A stretch of DNA of 43,767 nucleotides from Reticulitermes lucifugus (lineage: Eukaryota; Arthropoda; Insecta; Blattodea; Rhinotermitidae): NCBI GenBank assembly GCA_026260175.1, contig JAKCWW010000880.1, positions 44,511 through 88,277 of the forward strand, read 5' to 3'. Positions within the stretch are counted from its first letter, which is position 1; every line of letters starts with the position of its first letter. The position numbers and the translations under genes were made by a program. The notes beneath the pieces are model-generated. The model did no database searches, was not told where the DNA came from, and saw only the letters and a program-made list of their open reading frames with translations. Below are positions 22,811 to 33,952 of the stretch, one piece after another.

Positions 22811-23143
22811 CATTTAGTAGACACCTTAAAGGTAAAGGTAAAGCAACCCCATTATAGGCCTAGACAGGCCCTGAGGTGTCCAGGAGGTTGAGGCTCCCAG
22901 ATTTGTAGACAATCGGCACATGAAGGTGGTAAGGTTGTCAGCCCTACTCACCGGCCGCCTTTACCCCCCAGGAAAGATTCCTGGTACTCATTTCTGTCAA
23001 AGTCTGAGTCGAATCCAGGGCCATAGTGCGACCGAAACGGTTATGTCAAGGAATTAATGCCAATGACACCATCGGGAATCGAAGCCGCGACGTTCCGGTT
23101 TGTAGAGTAGTGCCTCAACCAACTGCGCCATTTAGTAGACACC
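22811..23143 (-). repeat. Complete tRNA-derived SINE with 15-bp target duplication
   Basis: CATTTAGTAGACACC at 22811-22825 and 23129-23143 brackets a 303-bp element on the minus strand. Read in its own direction it begins TGGCGCAGTTGGTTGAGGCA (A box), followed by GGCTTCGATTCCC (B box). It passes through GGTAAAGGCGGCCGG and ends in tandem CTTTAC units. This is the best-preserved copy of its family in the window. Transcription would be by RNA polymerase III and mobility would depend on a partner LINE (family knowledge). Confidence 0.85.
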
Positions 23144-24265
23144 GTACTTAGTGTAAAATATATAAACCAGTAAAGTAAAAGTAAAAGTGACAACAAAACT
23201 ATTAGGCTATTTATAGTAAAGTGTCAGGTTACGTGTTGGAACGACTGGGGTTCTTGTCAGTGCAAGTTTCTGTATGAATGTTTTTCGTCGTCCCTGCTAC
23301 CAGAACGGTCCTGGCGTCCAACCAGTCTCCTATTCGGCAGGTACATTTGACTCCCCAATTGGTAAAAAGGCGGACCTTAAGCCTGACAATTACCTTCGGC
23401 TATTACCGATGTTAGGTTTATGTGGAATTTACCTTTATCGCCTCCTTGTCTATCTTAAGTTCGTGGCATAACAGCTTTTCGTAACATGAGGTTGTCCTCG
23501 GAACTGAATAACCAATATTTATTTAGTTAATGTGAAAGATAGTTACAGGCACCAAACTTTATATTAATTTAATGTTTTGATCATTCTTCTTCCGTCGTGC
23601 CTACATAAGTTTCTGAACTAAAAAGAAATATAAAACGGAATAATATATTACGAAACTGTAGACATAAATGGTGGCAGGAAGTGTATATGTTGTCATTTTG
23701 TATGCATGTAGATCCCGTGCAATGTTTAATATAATTTAAAATACCACCCAGGTTAAATCTTTTGTTATTAAGGGCTCAACTGCAATGTCTGTCCTTGTAC
23801 TACTCTAAAATGCAGAAGTTATAAATTTTATTTCCTTAAACTTTTAAGTACGTACTACTTGAAGTTGCTTTCTGTGGGAAGAATAATTGCCCTAGACCGT
23901 ACACTTTCAAAGTAAGGCTTGTAAGCCTTGTGGCGGTGTTTGACCTCAAAGAGGAATGAGAATGAAGCTGTCGACAGTTTGTCATGTCCAACATAGTTCG
24001 AGTATCAAGAGATGGTGCCCCCCTCTGAGCTATGATGATGAATATCCTGTCCAGAGGAACAACTTTATAATGCCCCGCCCTCGAATACAATTGTAAGAAT
24101 AAACCAACCTCAGGACCCTAAAATTTTATAGTTATGTATTTCACTAGTGTTATAATAAGAGATAGCCAGCCGAAAGTGCTTCATAGTGAGCATTTCTTTC
24201 ATCATTATTTTTCCATTTAATTTTTCTCTTGTTTCTTCAGCATTAATGACGAATTTGCCCCTCCT
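23144..24265. other. No gene recognised
   Basis: The minus-strand ORF 23836-24090 begins MYSRAGHYKVVPLDR and reads like a protein fragment, possibly repeat-derived, but I cannot assign it. Otherwise the stretch is AT-rich and featureless. Confidence 0.35.
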
Positions 24266-24506
24266 ATGGGATGAATTAATCTTCGGCCGCTCGCTTCCTA
24301 GAATCGTGGGTTCGAATCCCACCGGGGGCATGCATGTCTGTCTCTTGTGAGTGTTGTGTGATGTCAGGNNNNNNNNNNNNNNNNNNNNNNNNNNNNNNNN
24401 NNNNNNNNNNNNNNNNNNNNNNNNNNNNNNNNNAACCTCGACGAAACGAGGAGGCCCAGGCCCATATAAGGCTGTCGAGCCATACAAAAAAAATGGGATG
24501 AATTAA
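24266..24506 (+). repeat. 5'-truncated tRNA-Leu-like SINE with 14-bp target duplication
   Basis: ATGGGATGAATTAA at 24266-24279 and 24493-24506 flanks the insert. The insert opens in the middle of the tRNA-like head (TCTTCGGCCGCTCGCTT), lacking the A-box half. It keeps a perfect B box in GTGGGTTCGAATCCCACC (24308-24325) and ends with GGCCCATATAAGGCTGTCGA and a short A tail. The middle is an assembly gap. It belongs to the same family as 1-66 and 39131-39274. Confidence 0.85.
24369..24433. other. Assembly gap (65 N) inside a SINE
   Basis: The N run replaces the SINE body. Both flanks belong to the same insertion, so the true gap content is probably SINE sequence. Confidence 0.95.
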
Positions 24507-26080
24507 AACTCTTAATTTGTTATGTCTTTGAGGTAAACGTGTCATTTTATTCCAATCAGAAGTAGTGTTTTAATTGAATTTGCTTAAAAAAGAAAATTCT
24601 AACTCCTCCTGTGTTTAGGTGTGTCCACGTTTGGAATAGCCTTTATATAAGAAAATATTAATACTGTGCACTGAAATTACTGGAAATGAGCTGGAAGTTT
24701 CGTTCTGTCCTTACGACAGCAAGGCAAAAAATGTATATAGAAACTGTTTAGAATATTTGGGCTCTGACAGTGGGTGAGTTATCGATATTGTTTTACCTCT
24801 GAATGAGAAAGACGCTTTACTCTGCTGATGATACGGAATACTAAATTTTGGTTGATTATGTCATATGCGTGAATGATATTTGTTAAATTCAGAGTGAAGG
24901 TTAGTTCTCCTGGCAGATATGACACTGACTTAGTAATGTATGAATCTTTCGAGTTTCGTAACCTACACATTTTGTGTATCTACATATTATGGAAGATCTA
25001 AGCCAAGTTTCGTAAAATGACATAATAACATCACTTTATTTGAGCGAAGTTAAATTTACCTCTGTTTAAGTTTCGAGAGATGATTTAGCCTTGTTAAATC
25101 ACGTCACTGAACTACTTCGGAATGTAGGGTTCTGTCGCGATTTGATCAAATTTTCCTGACAACCAGACCATGTTTTTCCAGCGACGTACTGTAGTGTGCT
25201 GGACAAATTCCCAATACTGTCTTCTCACATCTCGGTAGAAGCTTACTTTCTGCTTAAGCCTGTACTGTAAGTAGTATTTAGGGGTTCTAGCCTGGGCATT
25301 CAGCCAGAATCTGTAGGAAGGCAAAGAAGAACCTACTGCGTGCGCCTTCGCTTAACCTCAAATATTCTCTTCCCCTCCCTAATATTTTCATGACACTAGG
25401 GGGAACGTGTTTTTGGAAGACACCCTCCTTTAGAATCCACCTAGGAGTGTGTATATGTATGTGTATATATATATCTACACCTATTATCCTTCCATCCTTC
25501 GTCACTGCAGGAAACAGCTGCAGCACTGTGTGCAAAAGCGGGCAATATCTCGTCAGTTGATCGGGTTTAGTGTGCACACTGTTGTGCACACGATAATGAA
25601 TCTTCGAATTGCATAAAGGGAAATTAATTTATTGATAAACTGAGCTTATGTCAGCTCCTCAAGCGTTCTTTCCCAGGGACCCATGGAGTTTGGCCTCCAG
25701 AATGCTGAGGTCTTCATGGAAGGTCTCGGCAATTTAAAAGATATGGGATAATGACGATTAAGTAGCCGATCAATTTGGGTGAGCGTTAAAGCTTCTGATT
25801 TGTACTCGGAATGTGATCGGTCAAAATCTTTGCTGGACATGCGTGTACTGGCTGCGATTTCTTGCGACATTCCTTAGTCTCTCAGGCAAATGACGGACGT
25901 TTAGCTTAAAAATTACGACGTGGCCTTTTCATTCCATATTATTTCCAAAAAATATTTATTATTATCCAGACATTCGAAGCTGTAACTTCTTACTTACTGA
26001 CAGCGTCGTAAAATAAATTACAAATAGACACGCGGATTGGAGAAAGACTAAACCTGAAGATAATATATACGGTCTCGAAA
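24507..26080. other. No gene recognised
   Basis: A GTATATGTATGTGTATATAT simple repeat lies at about 25450-25472. The minus-strand ORFs 25112-25324, 25287-25589 and 25646-25870 are adjacent and somewhat protein-like (for example RPSMKTSAFWRPNSMGPWER near 25690), but I recognise no family. A 32-bp motif at 25995-26026 recurs at 42635-42666. Confidence 0.35.
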
Positions 26081-26082
26081 AC

Positions 26083-26318
26083 TGATAAATCGTGGTTCGA
26101 TTCCCCTGACAAAGGGAAAAATATTTCCTTCCCTCAAAACGTCCAAACCTTCTCTGAAGTTACCTACCCTTTTATTCGACGGAAACTATAGAGCATTTTC
26201 TCGGTTTAAAGCGGCCGGGGCGTAAAAGTGACCACTCACCTCCATCTAGTGGTGAGATTAGGATTGAGTGGAGCTGTAATTCTACTCCTCCACATGTCTT
26301 CGTGGCGGGCGTGGAGGC
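26083..26318 (+). repeat. tRNA-derived SINE (B box plus GGCCGGGGCG core)
   Basis: TCGTGGTTCGATTCCCC (26090-26106) is a good B box. GGTTTAAAGCGGCCGGGGCG (26203-26222) corresponds to the core shared with the SINEs at 22436 and 7074. The body continues to GTCTTCGTGGCGGGCGTGG. The A-box half is too degraded to define. No target duplication was identified. Confidence 0.65.
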
Positions 26319-26319
26319 A

Positions 26320-28990
26320 AATTTATTTTTTATCACACATTTGTATAATTTAATTTTCCGCATTGCTGTGCATAAGGAGGTATATACTCCTTTAAAGTTT
26401 ATATCTCCATGGAGCTAAGTCTTTCTTCAGAAAATACTTGTCGGTTAGCTAGTAAATTTACGGTCCAGCTTCACGTAACAGCTGGTCAGTGTCCTGGTCA
26501 GGTACAGACGATTTCCTTCCATATATTCGTATACTAATCGTAGGCTACTTTTCTGTCCTAAGGAAAGTAAGTATACTTGAAAAGTCACAATACTCTGTGT
26601 TTGCCAGCATGTGTGTCGTTTTGTTTTCCTCCATATTTTGAACCAATTGACTTATTTTAGAAAATTTTCGCATGGCTATTATTGCATTCGCAGCAAACCC
26701 AATGTCTTAAATTTAAGTTTTCTACAACATGGTGAATGCACGAACTTATCGTGTGGGAGAGATACTAATCCTGCTTAATAAAGCGTCTTAATGTGTGTGT
26801 GGACAAAGATTTACAATATAAATATAAGTTTTGTTGCGGTAATTTCTTGTAGCATTAAAAAAACATGGCGCCCATGCGACAAATTGATACAGCTTTCGGC
26901 AGCCTAGCGACAACTATTGAACCAGTGAAACTTGGTGGGTGATATTAGCTTGTCCGTTGTATAGAAGGGAGCGATTTTAATGGAAGGAATTTACACAGAA
27001 TTTCCTCTAAATAAGTTATGAAATGAAAACAGTAGATTCATCGGACAGAAGAAAAATCCCCCTGAATAAGGTGTGATTTAAATAAGTGCTATAGTCTGTA
27101 CGGATGGATGCGTGACGATATTGTAATATAATTAAACATACAAAGAATTTGTAAGAATGTGGAAAGAGCTGCGTGGGTAGAAGAAATAAGAAATGGCTGA
27201 AACAGGTGTCAGAAATCTGGACAGAAATATGGTGGCCTCCATCCTCGTGAATAAGACGACGTGTGTTATGGTGATAAACACAGCAGTAGCTATTAACAAT
27301 GAACCTTAAAACAGATCAATAATAAATGAATAAACAACTAATTCGTGTATCAATTAAACAGTTTATAATATTTTGATCGAACGTCGAAGTCACTTGGTGG
27401 ACCACCTACTGTATATTCAGGTGGTCCTAGGTAGATTTTCGCGGTCTGGACACGACCCGTTATGGTTTACATTCATCTTGGTACTCCTTAGTCCCTCTAG
27501 GAAAATGTTGTGTTATTATATCAGATTAGACAGCTACAGATGTCTTCTAGAGCCTTTCGCGTTTTTATTTTTTGTAATCGCCCACCATGCTTCTGTGTTT
27601 AGTCTGAGCTACTTACGGCTGTGTTTAATGAAGAGTATAAAATTAAGTCATATTTCACGGACTCAAGGCTAATCGTGGTAAAATATTAGAACCGTTGTTA
27701 TTTATAAAAGACCATCATGGCAATAAGTTCTTGGTCAATGTTTGGAAACATGATCTGAATTTGTCTGGTGAAACTGAGAAAAAACGATGTAGAACCTCAA
27801 GTTTCTCTGTTGTCATCTCCTAAATTGTACGTAAATTAATGCCTCTTTCGTTAAAATATTTCCATCAGCACTGTTTGTTCAAACAATTTTAATTTTTCTA
27901 TACTTAGATAATGATCTTTAGAATTACAACACCCTGTGGAAATTCTGGTGGATAGTAGTGCTTTCCATCAGTCTGTGTCTCCATCTTATACCATAATATG
28001 AATTTAACAGATTCCTACGAAACGTTTGTATCCATGTAATGTCCGTACGTTATCGCAACACAGTGATAGAAAAACTATACATATTGGTTCGCCTTGACTG
28101 TGTTAATTTGGGTACAGAAACCTAAGAAATGAAGATGTAGGAATACGTAAATTACAACTTTATGCCATAACGTTTCATTGAGTAAAGAAAGGTTTACGTT
28201 ACTTGTACCGTACATTTTTGATTATACGAATCTTATTCAGACATTTGTACATTTGTCTGAATAAGATTTGTATAAAGCCATGTTCTTAAAGTCGTTCTAT
28301 GATCATAAAAAAACATTTATTTGTTGGAGGCAAGTGAGAGTGAATACAATCCCGAATATTCTAAGAATAGGCTGTATATAAACTCACAAAATGCTGGACT
28401 TCTTGTGATAAAAATCAGGTTGTAGTGTAGAGGCCTTTCTTTCAAGCTACATCAATGAGCGTCTGGAATGGGCGTGCAAATAATGACAGAGAGATGCCTG
28501 CTTTTTAACCCGCTGTTGCATAACATGTCTCTATGAATTCTATATAGTTACTCCACTTCCTTTAGTTTTTTTCCTTCGTATTTTCTTCTTCATTCAGAAT
28601 TCTGTCTCTTCCCCTCTTATTCTTGGCTTAGGGTTTAAAATTTGGCAGAAAAACAAAGCTGGGAGTTGGAAGGAATATTTGTCGCAACTATTTTGCTTGT
28701 TCAGCATACATCAATGTCTTGACTACGATTTGATTCCAGGTGCAGATTGTCTTCAAAATCAAGTGGTGTATCTGTACTATAGTAAACCCTTACTTTATCT
28801 TCAGCAAACTCTTTAAATCGTACTGTAGTATGTAGTGCCAAGATTAACACCAAAAATTCTGTACTTTGCCTGCACTATATATTTACTTTTTCTTTAAAAA
28901 TTTAAAAATAAACAGGGATTATTTCTATGTGAATTCTCCATGGACTGATCTATCTAATGAAAGGCAACTTTTCTTTGAGAAGTAAAAACA
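26320..28990. other. No gene recognised
   Basis: The ORF at 27373-27672 has no recognisable domain. The stretch contains the inverted repeat at 28222-28275. Confidence 0.4.
28222..28275. repeat. Inverted repeat, 22-bp arms, 10-nt loop
   Basis: The arms at 28222-28243 and 28254-28275 pair with one mismatch (ACGAATC opposite GATTTGT). The inner 15 bp are perfect, centred on TTTGTACATT. It could be a foldback element remnant or chance. The strand of any transcript is unknown. Confidence 0.75.
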
Positions 28991-28991
28991 G

Positions 28992-29285
28992 AATCTTTAT
29001 ATACTGTAAAGCGATCCCTGTACAGGTCTGGACAGGCCGTGAGGATTCCAGGAGGTTGAGGCTCCCAGAATTTCTAGATAATCGGCACATTAAGGTGGTA
29101 ATGTTGTCAGTTCTACGCACCGGCCTCCTTCAACCCTATTTCTGTTAGATGCCGAGCCGACCCAAGGCCATAGTGCGGCCGGAAAGATTATGTCAATGAA
29201 AATTTCCAACCCGCCAACTTCCGCCTTCTAGCTCAGTGCCTCCACCAACTGCGCCATCGATCGCGTGCCCCCAAATCCTTATATA
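28992..29285 (-). repeat. tRNA-derived SINE, same family as 22826-23128
   Basis: AATCTTTATATA (28992-29003) and AATCCTTATATA (29274-29285) form a 12-bp target duplication with one mismatch. The insert contains the family landmarks on the minus strand: TGGCGCAGTTGGTGGAGGCA and the conserved GGAGGTTGAGGCTCCCAG complement. It lacks most of the GGTAAAGG core and the CTTTAC tail, so it carries internal deletions. Confidence 0.75.
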
Positions 29286-29703
29286 TAGTGTAGATAATTT
29301 TGATTTTCAAACTGTTAACGTGGAATTAACCAAAAATACTGAAATAGTGTTATAATGTAATTTTTTCGTTAGAAAGTTAGTGTGTTTACTATTAATTGCA
29401 GTTCATCTACATTTCTTTGGATGTGACTGCTAACACCAGTTTTCTGCCAGTGCACATCCACTATATTGGATATATATAATATATCTATCCTGATACTTTG
29501 TGTTATCCATAAATTTAAGTTAATAATTGATGCATTTGTCAGAATCGAAGATATAAAATCATGTGTTTAGTTTGTGATTATTTTATCAAAACTTTAACCG
29601 GGGAATGTATTGCAATAGGAACTTTAAATTGTATAATTAAGCACCGAAACGGAGAGCTTGCGTGTAATTGAATTTTAATCTGCAAATAAACCCAAATTTC
29701 AGA

Positions 29704-29796
29704 TCAGTTACACTCTCTCGTTTACTGAAATGCGCGTTGCGCCTTCGTTCTCTGAGTACGGACGTCGCGCACAAATAGCGGCGTGTTTGTGTAAGT
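29704..29796 (+). promoter_or_regulatory. Candidate promoter and non-coding first exon
   Basis: TCAGTT at 29704-29709 matches the arthropod initiator consensus. The next 80 bp contain 11 CpG dinucleotides, far above the surrounding AT-rich DNA. The cluster ends at a strong splice donor, GTAAGTG at 29791. A first exon of about 85 nt (29706-29790) is possible, with no ORF of note. The next good acceptor in a gene context is at 33572-33573, ahead of a signal-peptide exon on the same strand. The connection between the two is inference. No TATA box or convincing DPE was seen. Confidence 0.35.
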
Positions 29797-32700
29797 GAAA
29801 GCAAACTAGTTCTTTAAGAAAGAACGTCTTAACTGCTTACTTCGCACTTATATAATAAGGTACCTTTATGTAGAATACTGAAAATATTTGTATCGATGCC
29901 TCTATTGACAATAAGTTGCTTTAATTGATACAAGAACTTAATCCGACTTAATACGTATATAATGATTATATTACGAGTACATTATTTTACTTTATGTGAA
30001 GTAGAGAATGATCAATGAGCCAAGATTCTTAGACAGTCTTCACACACAAAGCATTATTAATATCCAAGGTCTTTCTCTGATACTACCAGTCCACTGATAT
30101 GAGAGGAAACTTCCTTGCTTTCATAGTTCTTCGACGACAAGAACTCTATTTATAGTGGTGCTAGTGTAATAGTTTACAGCAGAACGTTAAGGAAAACATT
30201 TGTCAATTTATTCTCTGACACAAGATTTAGATTTTGAAGGTTTCGTTCATTTCTCTGGTTATAGTGTCAATAGGGATTAATGCTGTACCCGAGTGCAGTT
30301 TGGGCGTTCTTAAATAAAAGAGTAGTAGCCTTAGAAATAGGATGAAAATTACTCGTTCTATCTGAAATTGCAATTAGTTCAGGTCTGTATATGCAATTTG
30401 TTATTTGAATTGGAAACTCGTCGAATTTTGTGCAACTTTTCCTTAAATAAAACGTTCTTCTTTAGAACAGAAACATCTCATCTTGAATTTAGTCGCCTCC
30501 CCATTTCTTCAGATTTCTAAGGATCGAGCTTACGTCACAATTAAAGAGTATCTTTGAAGCAAAATAAACCAATTGTCAGCACGGAAATAATGACTAGCGA
30601 AAGCAACCATGAAGAATACTGGGTTATACAGTCTTCATTGGAATTCTCATATTGTGTGTGAAACATTTTATTTATATATTTTTTCGAAGATGCTGTCAGT
30701 AATTGAGTCTAGAGATCTTACATAGTCAGTCTCATTCTGTGTTGTTGCCGTAATTCTTGCACTTCAAGCCATAGTGTGAATATTTATTTCTTCAGAAAAA
30801 ATTGAAAATGAATGCAGGAAACAGAATGCAAGGCTTGAGAGTGTAGCTTGCCGCAAATATTTTAGGAAAAAATAATTAGTTCCATAGTAGGGCAGATAGG
30901 AAGCTCGCTTTTTTTAAGTTGCCGAAATGACTCAAATTTACTAAATGTTAATTCCATTTAAACGTAATTCTGTCGAGCCTCGTGGTTAAGTGTTTAGCGC
31001 TTCTCTTGTACTTCGAGATATCGGGTTTGATTCTCAGCACAAGGCTGGTCATCCTAATATAGGGGATTGTTTTGATTGTCCACGAAGATTCGTAAATAAT
31101 GCCCCACAATGGACACAATACTTTTCAATTCAATTTTCTGTATGTTTTTATCATTCAAAGTTCTGGAGTGAATACAGTTAAAAATCACCATTCATTGCAA
31201 GCGAAACTTTGATTGTAACTTAAAACATTTGTTTCATATTTTTTAATTTGTAGCCGTAAGATACGTCTTATTAATTGTAACATTATTCGTAAGGTTTAAG
31301 GTATTCACAGCATTGAGTACTAGCATTACACCCTTCCGAGACATGACACCATGTAGTTTGGGAAATAGGTACCAAAAGTTTTGGGGGAATGTGTTGCCAG
31401 AAAAGTAATCCTACCCGTAAAGCGGAAGCAAGAGATTCCTTCGAACCTTTCTTATCCATCTGCCAACCATCAGACGTAATGTCCTGAATTGTATTATTAT
31501 TATTATTATTAACGATATTTGTAGTCACAATTATGCAATAACTCAAATTTCTTACCACGAAACTTCTTGTTATATTCAGTCCTGAAATCACAACAAATAC
31601 TTTGGCAGTAGAGTACACTCTTACAGCGAAATTTAAATGACGGTAGGTTTAAGCAAATTTGACTATCATGTTAAAAAATGTAGCTTTAAACCACAAGAAT
31701 GTAATAATTTTGTAATTACACCTGTTAAATTAAGTTGTTTAATTCCAGCCATCTTCATAAACAAATCGTTAAAATTCATGAATTATATCCATACACATAT
31801 AAAAAGCTAAAAAACAATGCTTATTTTTAAATAAACTTTGTATTTCTTTTATATTAGTTTAGTCGTTTAAAGGATCTGCAACAGATGGAATGGTCAGTAC
31901 GAAAACGAATCCCTAATCTACCTCATTCTCCTCCTTTAAGAAGCGCTTTTGTAGATTCAGAACCTTTATTACAGATTACCTGTCAAATTTACTTTTCCCG
32001 AGTACCATATTATTATAGCTCAGGATAGGGACAGGTGACGGGCTCTTGTGAATGCGGTAATGATCCTTCGGGTTCCATAAATCGATGGGAAATTTCTTGA
32101 CTAGCTGACGACCTGTTAGCTTCTCAAGAAGGACTCTGCTCCATGGAGTTAATTAGTTACCATATCATTATAATCCAGAAATTCGCTTTTCATTGTCCCA
32201 AAACCGTAACGAATTAACCGCTAATAATAATCCAATAGAATCTTCCTCGTGATCTATTTCACACTCTTAAGAAAGTATATTTTTTCTTACCACCACCAGC
32301 AACATAATAAAAGCAAGCAGAGAATAACATATGCATACACTTAATTTTAAGAGTCCCCCGCCCTCCTCCTCCCACTTCTTTCAAATCCAGCTACTGTTGC
32401 TTCTTCCCCTGAGACGACTACTCATTTACAAAAGCAAGGCAGACAGACTACTGTCCTGACGAAACCACTGTATCTCTATCTCCTTTCAACCACCCACACA
32501 AAACACGTCTTAGTCACATATGTTTTGAAGAAGGTCTCACATGTGTGCATAGCAGAGTTAGTCTTCTGTTGGTTAGTGTACAAGATAAGCGTATCTGTAG
32601 AAAACTCAACACTTGTCTCTCTTGTGTGATACAGAACTTTGTTCATACGAACAGGCGTTTGTGGTGCGCTGTAGTTTCGATAGTTAATGAGCTTTGTTTA

Positions 32701-33573
32701 GGCCATATAAAAATTAAACTTTTCAGATAAAACACCATATGCTTTTTTATTAATACATTTATGGCTTTGAATCGTGTGTGATGGGTCTGGCTATCAAAGC
32801 ATGCGTTTTAATATCATACGAAGAGAAAGAGAGAGTCAGAGCTTATAACATGTATCTGTACGGCGAGAGGAGTGGGTTCAGTAGGGGATTCCGAAAATAG
32901 TTTTTCCGTCAGAGTTAGTCTGAAGCAGAAGCCTGATGTATGAAGTCTTTGACTTAACGAATGTATTATAGCCAGTCTCCTCCGTGGTTGTGTTTCGGAA
33001 GTGGAGTGGTAACAGAATATAACAAGTGGTAACAAAATACTGCAAAATTTGGCAATGGTGAATACTCTTCAGTGCCCGTCGGCTCAGTGGTGATATACCA
33101 ATTAAGCAGATGTGCTCTTGCACAAATAATAATGCTTAATCAATTTTTTAAAATAAAAATTACGGTTTTATAACGTTTCGAATTGAGTGTCTGGTAAATT
33201 AATTGGAATGAAATTAAGTTTGGGACTACAGCGTACGCAGTGCAATTGTTTCAGTGGGTGAATTTTCCCTCAAGATAGTGTTTGCAGCTATGCTGCGTAA
33301 ATTAATTCCTGATGTAGATAACCGTTGCCTTTCACAGTGACAAGTGATTTAACCAATAAATAACTGCAGAAATTTTCTTTTAAATGAAATGAATAAAAAA
33401 ACTGCCCAAATATATAAGAATTTATTTCAATGTCGTACACTGAAAACGTAAGTCATGTAATTCTTATGTAAGTACACGGATGTAGCGAATTACATGAAAA
33501 GGCGTGTTCATAAGTTCTCTTTGTAATATTATGCGCTTTACAAATTGTGTTCTTTTTTTTTTCTTTTCTGCAG
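29797..33573 (+). other. Putative first intron, with one SINE
   Basis: If the two candidate exons belong together, this is a 3.8-kb intron. It contains the SINE at 30968-31165 and an (ATT)n run at about 31493-31511. A minus-strand ORF at 31283-31618 looks repeat-derived but is unassigned. A tRNA-like GTCGGCTCAGTGGTG stub lies at about 33077. The intron ends in a 20-base pyrimidine tract and CTGCAG. Confidence 0.3.
30968..31165 (+). repeat. tRNA-derived SINE
   Basis: GTCGAGCCTCGTGGTTAAGT with TAGCGC forms a tRNA-like A-box region. ATCGGGTTTGATTCTCAGC (31020-31038) forms a degenerate B box at the expected distance. The following body includes CACAAGGCTGGTC and GCCCCACAATGGACACAA. No tail or target duplication was defined, so the right limit is approximate. 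Confidence 0.6.
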
Positions 33574-33946
33574 AGAGATATTTTCAGGTCCAATAAATTT
33601 TACAGTTTAATACGATGTACACTATGGTATACAAGAAACTGTATAGCGTGCATTTGTGTTACCAACCGATAATAATTGTGACATAGAAAGCTGCAACTGA
33701 TATAGTGTCCTGATATAATCGAAGCCCTAAATTAGTGCCGAAGTGTCATATTATTCCCACGAGTTTTTACGGCTGCCCCTGGATGTCAAACTACCCATAG
33801 TGCCAACATGCCATTGGATTTAAACTCGAAGAGGTGCCAAAGTCAGCAATTTTCTGGATGCTTCAGCATCGTCGTTCGTTTCTTGGGTGTCATTTGTTTT
33901 GTCTGTGGCGTCAATTCTGATGACGCAGATGAATTTCAAAGTAATT
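33574..33946 (+). CDS. Candidate first coding exon with signal peptide (5' end of a gene)
   Basis: A textbook acceptor (a pyrimidine run from 33551, CTGCAG at 33568-33573) opens the exon. A donor, ATT|GTAAGT at 33947-33952, closes it. The ATG at 33808 has A at -3 and follows an in-frame TAG at 33733, so this frame starts here. It encodes 46 codons plus one base (phase 1). Residues 1-17 are polar with K8 and R9. Residues 18-35 are hydrophobic (CFSIVVRFLGVICFVCG). Then comes an acidic stretch (DDADEFQSN), as expected just after signal-peptidase cleavage near residue 34-37. A phase-1 intron immediately after the signal peptide is common in modular extracellular proteins such as immunoglobulin-superfamily adhesion molecules. 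I cannot name the protein. No downstream exon is recognised, which would imply a first coding intron of more than 9.8 kb. Confidence 0.5.
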
Positions 33947-33952
33947 GTAAGT

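Noticed and set aside
24308..24325. Strong tRNA B box suggesting a real tRNA gene
   Set aside because: The A-box half and acceptor pairing are missing, and the block is inside a SINE with target duplications.
24110..24545. Two minus-strand ORFs of 125 and 89 codons
   Set aside because: Both read through the N gap and through SINE sequence; the protein-like phrases come from the tRNA-like B-box region.
31283..31618. 111-codon minus-strand ORF
   Set aside because: It includes an (ATT)n repeat translated as a run of Asn and has no recognisable domain. It is possibly repeat-derived but cannot be supported.
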